Shown one piece after another: positions 1 to 11,057 of a DNA stretch of 64,000 nt (position 1 is its first letter; each line of letters begins with the position of its first letter). Where the stretch lies: contig NC_089437.1 of assembly GCF_026210795.1 (NCBI RefSeq), positions 806,001 through 870,000 of the forward strand. The letters are read 5' to 3'. A program made the position numbers and the translations under genes. The notes under the pieces are model-generated. The model made no database searches and was not told where the DNA came from. It saw only the letters and a program-made list of their open reading frames with translations. Source of the DNA: Rhizophagus irregularis. Taxonomy: Eukaryota; Glomeromycota; Glomeromycetes; Glomerales; Glomeraceae.

Positions 1-1280
1 AGGCAATTCAGCAGGTGTTTTAATAACAAATTGAGAAATGATTTCCATAGAAAATCTCGTGACAAAATTTATAATAAATTTAAAATAAATGATCAACAAA
101 TGATTAACAAAATCGTTACTAGTTTTATAAAAAATGCCCAATAATATCTTTTTATTGTTTTAAAATAAAACTTAATAAAAAAAACTGATTTTATTTAAAA
201 ATCAGATTACCAATTTTTTTTTAATGAAAGTAAAACTGATTTTATTAAAAAAATTGGTATATAAGCTTTTTTTTAGTAAAAAAAACTGATTCTATTAAAA
301 AATTGAACTACAAATTTTTTTAATAAAAATAAAACTGATTTATTTAAGAAAAATCAGTATATCAGTTTTTATTAATAAAAAAACTATTAAAAAATTGGAC
401 TACTGATTTTTTTTTAATGAAAGTAAAACTGATTTTATTAAAAAAATTGGAATATCCATTTTTTGCAGAAAATGTACAAATGATTATCTGTGTGTTAAAT
501 GTTAATGAATTAATTTTATTAAAAAAAATGGTATATCAGTTTTTTCTTATGAAAAAATAGACCAATTTTTTTTTAATACATAAAAATGACTGATTTTTAT
601 TGAAAAAAATTGGTATATCAGTTTTTTTTATGAAAAAATAGACTGATTTTTTTTAATACATAAAAATGAACCGATTTTTATTGAAAAAATTGGTATATCA
701 GTTTTTTTTTATGAAAAAATAGACCAGTTTTTTAATAAAATGAAGCAATTTTTGTTAAAAAATCGGTCTTAGTTTTTTTTTAATAAAAATAAACCAATTT
801 TTTATTAAAAAATCCAATGATCCATTTTTTAATAAAAAATGAACAGATTTTATTAAAAAAAAATTGGTATATCAGTTTTTTTCAATGAAAAAAACTGATT
901 TTTATTAAAAAATCTGATGATTTTTTCATTTTTTAATAAAAAATGAACAAAAAAATTGGTATATCAGTTTTTTTAATAAAAAAATAGACCACTGATTTTT
1001 TTTTAATAAAACTGATTTTTTTTTTAAATAAAATAAAATGATTTTTGTTAAAAAAATTGGTATGTTGATATTTTTTTTAACAAAAAAAAAACTGATTTTT
1101 TTTAATAAAAATGAACCAATTTTTTTAATAAAAAATAAAATGATTATATTAAAAAAATATCAGTATATCAGTTCTTTTTAATGAAAAATAGACTAAAAAA
1201 CCAGATTTCTGATTTTTTTTTAATGAAAATGAACCAATTTTTATAAAAAAATCAGTATATTGGTATTTTTTTTGATTTTT
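1..1280. repeat. AT-rich degenerate palindromic tandem repeat
   Basis: A loosely repeated unit of roughly 60-90 bp carries AAAACTGAT on one side and ATCAGTTTT on the other, so each unit can fold on itself. The core GGTATATCAGTTTTTT recurs near 530, 612, 691, 868 and 957, with diverged forms near 346 and 1151. No open frame of note is present. The composition is nearly pure A/T. This is seen directly; whether it is an old foldback element array or a satellite is not decided. Confidence 0.75.
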
Positions 1281-1406
1281 GATGATCAAGAAATGTAAAT
1301 TTCTTCATGATCTATCAAGTCAATAATCATTTTTAGTAGTACAGAAAAACTCAGTGCAAAAAGTTTCCATGATGATTGTTCAAATCTTAGTCTTATGATG
1401 ACTTAT

Positions 1407-1448
1407 GTACTAAGTACTAAGTACTAAGAACTAAGTACTAAGAACTAA
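1407..1448. repeat. 7-bp microsatellite (GTACTAA/GAACTAA)x6
   Basis: Six exact-length units of GTACTAA, two of them with the variant GAACTAA. The unit does not match TTAGGG-type telomere repeats. Confidence 0.9.
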
Positions 1449-1917
1449 ATATATTAAAGATTAAATGGACCTTTTTTTACCAAAAAGGAAATCTTTTTGA
1501 ATTTAATGGCTAGATCAATAATAAATTAGGAGATGGTTAGCCTAATAGAAAATTTCTTGAAATTTAAAAAATTCAAAATGATTATTAACATAAAAAATAT
1601 CCATTTTTGCAGAAAAAACTTGACAAATGATTATCTGGGTGTTAATTTGTACATTATTTACAAGTCAGTAAAAAATCAAAAAAGTATGAATTCAAAACTA
1701 CCTTTAGCACTCTAAGTAAGTAACTCACAAAGTAGCCTAGTAATACATTTTAACTCAGAATTTACTCATAAGTCCAAGGCAAAAGATCTGACCAAAAAAA
1801 TAAAATCAAAACCTAATGTGAAACCTAATTTTAAATAATATTTTTTATATTTTAGAATAAACTTTCATTGCTAAGCCATACCTTTAAATGGTAAAATAAG
1901 TAAAATTGATAACAATA

Positions 1918-2117
1918 GGCCTGTTCATGTCCGGTTGGTTGTAAATTTTGGTCATATGCAAAATAACAGTCCTATTGGTGAAAAAAATTCACCCTAAAAT
2001 CTCTAAAAAAATATTGGGTTAAAAGGTTGGGTGATGTAAACAAATGCAAGCAGATCTGGCTAATCAAACTAAATCTCAACCAATCTCAATCTCAACTGAC
2101 AAGACATGAACAGGCCT
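1918..2117. mobile_element. 200-bp MITE with AGGCCTGTTCATGTC terminal inverted repeats
   Basis: The left end reads GGCCTGTTCATGTC and the right end is its inverse. The equivalent site in duplication copy B (about 6035) reads AACAATAATGG without the element. This defines the insertion exactly, with a 3-4 bp target duplication (AAT or AATA, ambiguous by one base). There is no coding capacity. The superfamily is not assigned. Confidence 0.85.
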
Positions 2118-2446
2118 AATAATGGTTGAAAGTTAATCAATTAGTAAGTCTTGTAGAAAAATTTAAGGAATAAATATTCAAAAATATTCACATGCTGAAT
2201 CAGGAAGTACACAAATGGCTACCTTTAAGAAGAGAAAGTAAACAATGGTTAGTTGGCAAGTTAATTTTAGTCTCCTTTTAGTACATTGTCATATTATTTA
2301 TAAAATTGTCACTAAATTATGGATAATAAAAATTTCTTAAAAATAAATTATTGGATATATAATGAATGAATATTTATTTTAGAATAAGAAGTAATTTATA
2401 AAGCAACTTCCATTTATAAAAATTGAAAAAATATTTCTATCTGTTA

Positions 2447-2611
2447 GGGCACTGTCAGATATTACCTAATATCACTTTAATATAAGAGCTTACCCCTCAG
2501 CCTCCCCTAGGTAAGATATTTACATATATAATTCCTTATATAGTATTGTATAACCTAAGATCTTTAGTTACCCCCTCCCCCTAAAATATTAGGTAATATC
2601 TGACAGCTCCC
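2447..2611. mobile_element. 165-bp PIF/Harbinger-like MITE
   Basis: Terminal inverted repeats of about 26 bp (GGGCACTGTCAGATATTACC on the left, GGGAGCTGTCAGATATTACC on the right) are flanked by TTA on both sides. Duplication copy B has the uninterrupted site near 6352 (CTGTTATTTTAAATAAC). A 3-bp TTA target duplication and ends starting with GGG are typical of PIF/Harbinger derivatives. It lies in the 3' flank of the first F-box gene. Confidence 0.85.
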
Positions 2612-2634
2612 TTATGTTAAATAACAACTAATAA

Positions 2635-4209
2635 TTAATCAATTTCATTCACAAAATTATAAATATTAGTAGATAAATTAATATAACTTTGAACTTTAAT
2701 ATTATGTGACTTAAATTCCTTCACTTCATCTTTTGAATTAGATAAATCTATATCATTTCCATTAAAACCTAAAGTAAAAGTATTCTTGATAGCCAAATAT
2801 TTGACTCTTTTCTTCTTCATAATATATTCTTTTATATAAGGTAAAATATAAATATCATTATTATATTCTCGTGTCATATTATTAATTAATAATTTTTTAA
2901 AGAAAGTATCTTGAGAATTTTTTAAGAATACTCCAAAATCATTTGCTTTGATGTAATAAAGAACCAAATTTAAATATTCAAGTTTGGAAGGAAGTGTTTG
3001 TCCTAAATTTTGTAATATTAACTCAATATTACTATCCTGACAATTCCCTACACTGGTCGAAAGATAATTAAGATTTTGTTTAATATTTTCAATTAAACTA
3101 AATACTAGAGAAGTAATGTGTGTTTCAATTTTATATAAATCAAGAAATTTGATATTTCTGCAATATTTTATAATTAATTCTAATAATTGTTGATTAGACA
3201 ACTGATTATAATTTGTAACTCCAGATCCAAAATTTTCTAAATAATTTCCAGATTTTTGTAATAATGATTGTAATGTATCAATTTTCAAATTCTCGTATAT
3301 AAACAAAGATTTTAGTTTAAATGGTTTGGTCAAGCTATTAATTTGTTGAGCAAAACTATTTAAAGAAGAACAATAAATGATATGAAGAGATTCTAAAACA
3401 TTTAATTTTTCAAATACTTTAGCTAAATTACTTATACCTTTAAGATCGATATAGTAGAAAATGATTGTATTTAAGGTATTTGAACAATTAGATTCTTTTG
3501 ATAATAACAATGATTGATAAAAAGATAAAGTATCATAACCTACACAACCTAATGTTATTTTTTTAAGATTTTGGTGTGAATTAATTATTTGTGATATACG
3601 ATCATTAGTTGACGTATTATAACATAAAATAGAAATTTTTAAATTTCCAATTTTGTTAATGAAATTCGGATTTTGTAAAATTGACTCAAGAATGTTATCA
3701 CAATATTTGTTGCGATATGTGTCTAACTTAATTTCAAAAGTATGTAAATTTGCCTCATTTTCAATAAATAATTCAATTAATGACAACTCAATCAATCTTT
3801 TAAATTCAAATATTGATTCCGAATATCTATTATTGAGTTTTAGAATTATATCATTAGCTTCTAACCATCTATCAATAGAAGAGGCAATTTTACACATGCT
3901 CAAATATCTTATAAAACTAGGATAATTAAAAAGTGTGCTTGAGGGTAATAAATAATGATCAGTAATGTGATACTCATTTAATTTAGATTTTAAACAATCA
4001 TTTAAATTATATAAGTAAACTTCAATAAAATTATAATTTCCGGTAGGAATTGAAAATGGATTTTCCCATAATAATGGAATCGCTAAACGACACCATAATC
4101 TATTAACTAAAACGCATGAGTATAAGGTTGAATAATCATTCTGAAAATTTTTGATGATTTCATTTGTTAATTCAGGTAAATCTCCTGAAAATAACTTCGA
4201 ACATGACAT
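2635..4209 (-). CDS. F-box protein with LRR-like C-terminal region (copy A)
   Basis: A protein of 524 residues. The N-terminus has an F-box-like helix pattern: LPELTNEII followed by YSTLYSCVLVNRLWCRLAIP and LLWENPF, residues about 8-50. F-box proteins of this type are substrate-recognition subunits of SCF ubiquitin ligases, binding Skp1 through the F-box. The rest is a long Leu/Ile/Asn-rich region with LRR-like spacing, the presumed target-binding part. I place the start at 4209 (MSCSKLF), not at an in-frame ATG 14 codons upstream, because the paralogue at 6377-7963 starts there and the upstream extension is poly-Phe from a T-rich leader. No intron is needed. No substrate can be named. Confidence 0.85.
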   Translation of the reverse strand: MSCSKLFSGDLPELTNEIIKNFQNDYSTLYSCVLVNRLWCRLAIPLLWENPFSIPTGNYNFIEVYLYNLNDCLKSKLNEYHITDHYLLPSSTLFNYPSFIRYLSMCKIASSIDRWLEANDIILKLNNRYSESIFEFKRLIELSLIELFIENEANLHTFEIKLDTYRNKYCDNILESILQNPNFINKIGNLKISILCYNTSTNDRISQIINSHQNLKKITLGCVGYDTLSFYQSLLLSKESNCSNTLNTIIFYYIDLKGISNLAKVFEKLNVLESLHIIYCSSLNSFAQQINSLTKPFKLKSLFIYENLKIDTLQSLLQKSGNYLENFGSGVTNYNQLSNQQLLELIIKYCRNIKFLDLYKIETHITSLVFSLIENIKQNLNYLSTSVGNCQDSNIELILQNLGQTLPSKLEYLNLVLYYIKANDFGVFLKNSQDTFFKKLLINNMTREYNNDIYILPYIKEYIMKKKRVKYLAIKNTFTLGFNGNDIDLSNSKDEVKEFKSHNIKVQSYINLSTNIYNFVNEID

Positions 4210-4659
4210 ATTGTAAACTAAAAAGAAGAAAAAAAAAATAGTGGCTATCATTTTATTGTAACAGGTAAGAAGTAAATTTATATTTAATTTTCGGAGTGGT
4301 GATTCCGATATTGTCGCACAATTAATTGTGTGTAACAGGTTTTAACAATTAGGCGTAGGTTTATTTAAAATTACTACATTCGGTAAAAATGTATTATGCA
4401 GATTTATGCAGATCATTATATAACATTCGTAACAGTCTTTGCAGATCTTGTTTTTTACACCTTTTTTATACAATTAGAAAAAGTATCAAAATTCTTTTAT
4501 ATAAATCAATAAAAAGTTTTTAATTTAGAACAGTTATTTTCTCGTATAATTATTAATTGTTGCTAAGATCAATTAATATCAACAATAAAGTAATTATCTG
4601 CCATTAATAATATATCATGAGTCTATAGCAAAAACATATGGGCGGAATCTGACTCACTT

Positions 4660-5640
4660 GAGAATGGGTTGTCGTGATGGTCTAAAAATTGCGCGTGATT
4701 TTCTCGTGGAAATCGTGATTATAATCTTGGCCTAAATTAACATGATTTCAGCCAGAATTAACATTAAAAACAATATATAATTTTTATTCAGAATCGATTT
4801 TTATTTATTTTATTTACAATTTTCGTCTTTACAAAAAATTCATCTAACTATTCACTGACTAGTGAATTGAAATCAATATTACCATTCAGATTAAAATAAA
4901 GAAAATTAAGTATTTTAATGCTTTCTTCTTTAAGCTAACTGATACTATACTTTTATAACTAGAATAATTACGTTCAATATTTACACTTGATACTATTAAC
5001 CATATAATCTTTAAATTCTTCCATAGATTCATTTAATCCACAGTAAATACTCCATTCTTATACTATTAAAGTATCTGTCGGAAATTGAAATTCTTCAATA
5101 ATTCTATAATCTCCCATATTATGATGAGCTATAGTATTAGATTAAATAATCCTGGATCAAAGCATTGTATATATTGCTCTAAATAATGGTAGAACTGGAT
5201 GATTAGATATTTGTTTTTCACACTTTTCATTTATTATATTTTCAAATGATGGTATAATTCTTTGAATAGGTGAATTAATATCAGTTTTATTCTTAAGATT
5301 GTTTTGCTGTGCGAAGATGTTTATCTACAGAGTCTTTTCTTTTATGATCAACTCCTGTATTGCAAAATCGATACCACAATTTATTGCCTTGTACAATATA
5401 ATTCTCTCGATACTTTGCATTTTGTAATAAACGCACATGTGGAGCAACCATTTTATAAAAAAAAATAGAACAAAAATGGTTAGGATTAAAATTTTTTTCG
5501 TTAAAAAAGATTTATTAATCGTCCAATTGAAATTAATCAAGATTATCCAATCCAGATTAAAATGTCGTGAAAATCGCAATTTTTGTTAAAAATCGTGACC
5601 GTGATAAAATCACAAAGACAAGTTACGCTTTTATTTTTTA
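4660..5640 (-). pseudogene. Decayed hAT element with CGGBP1-like zinc finger
   Basis: Lies exactly between the two F-box duplication copies. On the minus strand, 5451-5293 encodes 52 residues containing WYRFCNTGVDHKRKDSVDKH. This matches the C-x2-C-like finger, V-x-x-KR-x-D and HL spacing of CGGBP1-like and BED-like fingers of hAT-derived proteins, although the first finger Cys is absent. Further left the reading frames are broken. Near 4990-4870 a segment reading as NIERNYSSYKSIVS resembles the conserved C-terminal hAT dimerisation block. The ends (about 4665-4725 and 5560-5620) share inverted CGTGA-rich sequence with AAAATTGCG. It is clearly non-functional. The exact ends are not determined. 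Confidence 0.55.
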
Positions 5641-5774
5641 TACTAGAAAGGAAATTAATGTTTTCATTTAGTTGTACTTAATGCAATGATACCTTAATCA
5701 CAAAATTGCTGATATATGAACCTTATTAAATGATTTACAAAATTCACCACCTTATTTTTAGATAATAAATTTGT

Positions 5775-8505
5775 TAATTATTTACAAGTTGGTTTCAACA
5801 AAAAAATCAAAAAGTAAGAATTCAAAACTACCTTTGCCACTCTAAGTAAACTTGCAAAGTAGCCAAGTAATACATTTTAACCCAAAATTTACTCATAATC
5901 CAAGGCAAAAGATCCGACCAAAAAAATATAATCAAAACTTCCAATTTTAAATAATATTTTTTTATATTTTATAATGAACTTACATTACTAAGCCATACCT
6001 TTAAATGGTAAGAATAAATAAAATTTGATAACAATAATGGTTGAAACCTATTAATGTTAATCAATTAGTAAGTCTTGTAGATCTGCTGGTTAGAAAATTT
6101 AAGGAATAAATATTTAAAAATATCCACATGGTGAATCAGGAAGTACACAAATGGCTACCTTTAAGAAGGGAAAGTAAACAATGGCTAGTTGGTCTCCTTC
6201 TAGTACTTTATCATATATTTATAAAATTGTCATGGATAATAAAAATTTCTTAAAATTATTGGTAATTATAATGAATGAATATTTATTTTAGAATAAGAAG
6301 TAATTTATAAAGCAACTTCCATTTATAAAAATTGAAAAAAATATTTCTTTCTGTTATTTTAAATAACAACTAATAATTAATCAATTTCATTCACGAAATT
6401 ATAAATATTAGTAGATAAATTAATATAACTTTGAACTTTAATATTATGTGACTTAAATTCCTTCACTTCATCTTTCAAATTAGACAAATCTATATCATTT
6501 CCATTAAAACCTAAAGTGGAAGTATTCTTGATAGCCAAATATTTGACTCTTTTCTTCTTCATAATATATTCTTTTATATAAGGTAAAATATCAATATCAT
6601 TATTATATTCTCGTGTCATATTATTAATTAATAATTTTTTAAAGAAAGTATCTTGAGAATTTTTTAAGAATACTCCAAAATCATTTGCTTTGATGTAATA
6701 AAGAACCAAACTTAAATATTCAAGTTTGGAAGGAAGTGTTTGTCCTAAATTTTGTAATATTAACTCAATATTACTATCCTGACAATTCCCTACACTGGTC
6801 GAAAGATAATTAAGATTTTGTTTAATATTTTCAATTAAACTAAATACTAGAGAAGTAATGTGTGTTTCAATTTTATATAAATCAAGAAATTTGATATTTC
6901 TGCAATATTTTATAATTAATTCTAATATTTGTTGATTAGACAACTGATTATAAATAGTAACTCCAAATCCAAAATTTTCTAAATAATTTCCAGATTTTTG
7001 TAATAATGATTGTAATAATGATTGTAATGAATCAATTTGCAATTTCCCGTTTATAAACAAAGATTTTAGTTTAAATGGTTTGGTTAAGTTAATAATTTGT
7101 TGAGTAAAACTATTTAAAGAAAAACAATAAATGATATGAACAGATTCTAAAACATTTAAATTTTCAAATACTTTAGCAAAACTAATTATACCTTTAAAAT
7201 CGATATAATAGAAAATAATTGTATTTAAGGTATTTGAACAATTAGATTCTTTTGATAATAACAATGATTGATATAAAGAAAAAGTATCATAACTCATATA
7301 ACCTAATAACATTTTTTTAAGATTTTGATGTGAATTAATTATTTGTGATATACGATTTTTAGTTGGTGTATTAGAACCAAAAAGAGAAGTTTTTAAATTT
7401 CTAGTATTGTTAATGAAATTCGGATTTTGTAAAATTGACTCAAGAATGTTATCACAATATTTGTTGCGATATGTGTCTAACTTAATTTCAAAAATATGTA
7501 AATTTGCCTCATTTTCAATAAATAATTCAATTAATGACAACTCAATCAATCTTTTAAATTCAAATATTGATTCCGAATATCTATTACTGAATTTTGAAAT
7601 TATATCATTAGCTTCTAACCACCTATCAATAGAAGAGGCAATTTTACACATGCTCAAATATCTTATAAAACTAGGATAATTGAAAAGTGTGTTTAAGGGT
7701 GATAAATAGTGATCAATAATTTGATATTCATTTAATTTAGATTTTAAACAATCATTCAAATTATACAAGTAAACTTCAATAAAATTATAATTTCCGGCAG
7801 GAATTGAAAATGGATTTTCCCATAATAATGAAATCGCTAAACGACACCATAATCTATTAACTAAAACACATGAGTATAAGGTTGAATAATCATTCTGAAA
7901 ATTTTTGATGATTTCATTTGTTAATTCAGGTAAATCTCCTGAAAATAATTTTGAACATGACATATTGTAAACTAAAAAGAAGAAAAAAAAATATGGCCTA
8001 TCATTTTATTGTAAGACCAAACTGTATTTAATTTGATTCCGATATTGTCATACAATTAATTGTGTGTAACAGGTTAAACAATTAGGCGCAAGTTTTATTT
8101 AAAATTACTGCATTCGGTTAAAAAATGTATTATGCAGATCATTATATAACATTCGTAAATCGTCTTTTGCAGATCTTGTTTTTACACCAAATAGAAGAAA
8201 AATCAAAATTCTTTTATGTAGATCAATAAAAAGCTTTTTAATTTATGGTAGTTAAATTTTTAGTGCAAAGTCATGATAAACAGATTAATATTTTCAACAT
8301 TGAATTAATTTAGTAAGTTCATCAATCATAGTATGTAGTTTACGAAATGTGAAATGCTTCAGAACATTGGTATAATATTAATAAATTGTGATCCCATCAA
8401 TTTTTTTTTCTTTTTTTCTTCGTACAATTATTAATTGCTGCTAAGATCAATTAAGTAAGTAATTATCTGCCGTTAATAATATATCAGGCTATAGCAAAAA
8501 ATTAA
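5775..8505. repeat. Segmental duplication, copy B
   Basis: Homologous to 1645-4641. It lacks both MITEs of copy A and so preserves their empty target sites. It carries about 165 bp of extra AT-rich sequence (about 8246-8410) in the 5' flank that copy A lacks. Whether that is a gain in B or a loss in A cannot be told here. Confidence 0.9.
6377..7963 (-). CDS. F-box protein with LRR-like C-terminal region (copy B)
   Basis: A protein of 528 residues, co-linear with the copy at 2635-4209 and nearly identical in the F-box end and in the last 200 residues. The middle third (about residues 190-330) is most diverged, which could mean relaxed or diversifying selection on the putative ligand-binding part. 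A 12-bp tandem duplication adds four residues (SLLQ repeated), so this copy is longer. The start MSCSKLF is followed at once by the F-box. The role is inferred as SCF substrate adaptor. Both copies are open along their full length, so both may be functional. Confidence 0.85.
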   Translation of the reverse strand: MSCSKLFSGDLPELTNEIIKNFQNDYSTLYSCVLVNRLWCRLAISLLWENPFSIPAGNYNFIEVYLYNLNDCLKSKLNEYQIIDHYLSPLNTLFNYPSFIRYLSMCKIASSIDRWLEANDIISKFSNRYSESIFEFKRLIELSLIELFIENEANLHIFEIKLDTYRNKYCDNILESILQNPNFINNTRNLKTSLFGSNTPTKNRISQIINSHQNLKKMLLGYMSYDTFSLYQSLLLSKESNCSNTLNTIIFYYIDFKGIISFAKVFENLNVLESVHIIYCFSLNSFTQQIINLTKPFKLKSLFINGKLQIDSLQSLLQSLLQKSGNYLENFGFGVTIYNQLSNQQILELIIKYCRNIKFLDLYKIETHITSLVFSLIENIKQNLNYLSTSVGNCQDSNIELILQNLGQTLPSKLEYLSLVLYYIKANDFGVFLKNSQDTFFKKLLINNMTREYNNDIDILPYIKEYIMKKKRVKYLAIKNTSTLGFNGNDIDLSNLKDEVKEFKSHNIKVQSYINLSTNIYNFVNEID

Positions 8506-9380
8506 CGAGACGAAACTCATAGTGTATCTAATCTAAGCCACAATTTAACCAATTATAGCTAAATTCTAAATTCATATAAATTATCTTTTTTGATTTTTTC
8601 TTTATAAAAATATAACATAATTTTTGTGGTTGATAGTCATTAAGCATTCTAAAATTTTTTTATGAAATTTATTTGACTTCCAAGATTTTATTTAATAGGA
8701 TTATTGTTGGAATAATTAAGAAAGCTCATAATAGACTTTTTTTCCAAGAATCTGTTGTCGCTGCAAAGATAATAAATTTCTCTGATCTATAGCCAGATCT
8801 TGAGTTAAATAATTTCAACATATAAGATTAACCAAAACAAACATTATGCATCCCCAAGAACATAAAAACATACAAAATTATCATCACCTGACAAAACATA
8901 ATCACAACATCTACATCTCATATGATGCTAACGGTAACACCGACAAAAGCAGTGGTGCCTCTCTTATTATTTCATTCTCACACTTTAACAGAATAATTTA
9001 AACACATAATTCAGTCATAAAGGCAACAAAATCTATCAATCAATTGTAGTTATTTGTCAGCCAACCCATCCAAAGATGTCAATAACAGAATGGGCGAAAG
9101 AAAAATGCAAGCCTCGCGAGAATAATTATTGTATTTATTTTATTAAACAATGATTTTTGAATAATATTCATTGGATAAGAAATTTTTTATTAAATATAAC
9201 CTGCAAATTAATTTATTATATTGGATTACAGCTGGCAAACAATTTCTATATTTGCATTGACTTATTATCTTCCCTTATTTCTTTTACTATTTATATTTTT
9301 GTTTGATATATTTTTGTTAATAATTAAAAAAAAAATGAATTTTAACTAATTACAAACATTTTCGTCATTCATCAATTTTT
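7964..9380. other. Intergenic, no gene supported
   Basis: AT-rich. It contains the 5' flank of the F-box copy to about 8505, then unique sequence. A short frame at 8846-9000 is weakly reminiscent of a LINE endonuclease fragment but I do not call it. Confidence 0.5.
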
Positions 9381-9401
9381 TACGTAATCATCCGTTGATC
9401 A
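9381..9401 (+). promoter_or_regulatory. Conserved upstream motif of BTB-TLDc genes
   Basis: TACGTAATCATCCGTTGATC with a final A, ending 124 nt before the ATG of the gene at 9525. Near-identical motifs occur in the same orientation 136 nt upstream of the gene ending at 28070 and 107 nt upstream of the gene ending at 41939. Conservation in otherwise diverged upstream DNA suggests a promoter element; it could also be residual duplication homology. Confidence 0.5.
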
Positions 9402-9524
9402 TTAAAGGAAGACAAAGTATTAATATGGTTATCCTAGGCTCTTAAAAAGGATATCTTATGTCAGTTGTTCATCAACCTTAATTTTTTTCGTTTTCCTTTG
9501 TAATTCGCAAACTAATTAAGAGAA

Positions 9525-11057
9525 ATGTCCAAACAATTTTTTTCAGGGTTAAGTCAAAATTATATAGAAATTTTGGAAGATGATGAATATTATGATGTTA
9601 CTATTGAAGTTGGAGAGGATCCAAACGTGAAAATATTTCGTGCACATATGATTATCCTATGTTATCGTTCTCCATTTTTACGTCGAACTTTGTCTTCTAA
9701 CAAAAAAAATGGTAATAGTGTCTTGACTCACATTAAATTCTCAAATATTTCACCAGAAATTTTTCAAATCGTTTTAAGGTAAGTTATGTTCTAATTTTTA
9801 TTAGTATAACAAATATTTCATATTTCAGTATTTATCATAAATCTTTTTTTTTTTTTTAGATATATTTATGGTGGCGTCATTTCTTTAAACGAGCAAGAAC
9901 CTTCTGAAATTTTAAAAATTTTGGTTGCTGCTGATCAACTATTTCTTCAAGAACTAATTGATTATTTGCAAAAATATTTGATTGAAAATGAATCTGAGTG
10001 GATGGAACAATATTTTGAACATATTTACCGAGCAAGTTTACAATCTAATTCTTTGTTAGAACTCCAACAATATTGTATAAATTTTATGGCTAAATCTCCT
10101 GAAAAAATATTTAAATCAATTGATTTTACTTCTCTTCATGAAAAGTCTTTGGTTTCGCTCATTAAAAGAGATGATTTACAAATGAAGGAAGTTAAAGTTT
10201 GGGAACATGTATTAAAATGGGGACTTGGAAAAAATCTTACGCTTCTTCCAGATCCTACAACTTGGTCAAATGATGATTTCAAAACGATGGAAAATACTTT
10301 GCAACATTGTTTACCTTTAGTAAGATTTTTTAGTCTTTCATCTGATGATTTTTTTCAAAAAGTTCGACCTTATAAAAAACTTTTAAAACATCAAACATAT
10401 GAAGAGTTATTGGAATCATATTTGAATCCTAATAGTGAACCAAATGATAATATTTTGCTTCCTAGATATATAAACATGGATGGAATTATTGATTCAAAAA
10501 TTATTAATTTAAATATTGCATCATTAATTTCAAGATGGATTGATAATGATATTAAGAGCAAATTTGCTTATACAAGAGAATTATACTTACCATACGAATT
10601 TAATTTGTTGTTAAGAGGAAGTAGAGATGGATTTTTTCCTAAAAAGTTTCATGAATTATGTGATAATGTTCCTCATACTGTAACATTTATTAAAATAAAA
10701 GGAACAGAAGAAATTATTGGAGGATATAATCCTTTGGAATGGAAATCAGATTGCGGATATTATAAAATCAAAGATAGTTTTGTCTTTTCTTTTAAAAATA
10801 AAAGTAGTTTCAAAGAGTCAATTTTAAGTCATGTTAAAAATATTGATCAATCATTATATTGTGAAGATAAATATGGGCCCACATTTGATGATGACATTCG
10901 TATGTATGTGAAAGAGGAAGATGATGATTCAAAAGATTATGAATTTTGTCGATGCAAACAGGTAAGTTATAAAAAAAAAATAAGAAATACAGAAGATTAC
11001 TTTTCAATAGAAGATTATGAAGTATTTCAAATTATAAGGAAAGATGATGATATTTAA
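9525..11057 (+). CDS. BTB-BACK-TLDc domain protein 1
   Basis: Two exons, 9525-9778 and 9860-11057, with a GTAAGT donor and a TTTTAG acceptor. The join completes an AGA codon and gives 483 residues. A BTB/POZ domain (about 1-120; DVTIEVGEDPNVKIFRAH then YRSPFLRR) is followed by a BACK-like helical region (about 130-255; EVKVWEHVLKWGL) and a TLDc domain (about 290-480; LLLRGSRDGF, EIIGGYNP). BTB-BACK proteins are commonly Cullin-3 adaptors; TLDc is best known from oxidation-resistance proteins and V-ATPase regulators. The combination is greatly expanded in glomeromycete fungi. The specific target is unknown. The gene stands head-to-tail with the next copy. Confidence 0.9.

Larger units (their letters stand above)
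1645..4641. repeat. Segmental duplication, copy A (F-box gene plus flanks)
   Basis: This block and 5775-8505 share gene, 3' flank and 5' flank in the same order and orientation. Matching landmarks are the stretch ending TTCAAAACTACCTTT (about 1690 and 5830), the F-box gene, and the 5' flank around TGCAGATCATTATATAAC (about 4410 and 8135). Copy A is longer on its 3' side because it contains two inserted MITEs. The copies differ by scattered substitutions and small indels, so the duplication is not recent but is far from saturated. Confidence 0.9.

Noticed and set aside
1-1280. CRISPR-like repeat array
   Set aside because: Repeats are degenerate, self-complementary and without regular unique spacers, in eukaryotic DNA.
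3653-3925. Plus-strand ORFs opposite the F-box genes (also 7407-7679)
   Set aside because: They are antisense shadows, conserved only because the two F-box copies are conserved; no independent features.
8846-9020. LINE endonuclease fragment
   Set aside because: A short frame reading ISYDANGNTDKSSGASLIIS is suggestive, but it is too short and no catalytic motif is visible.
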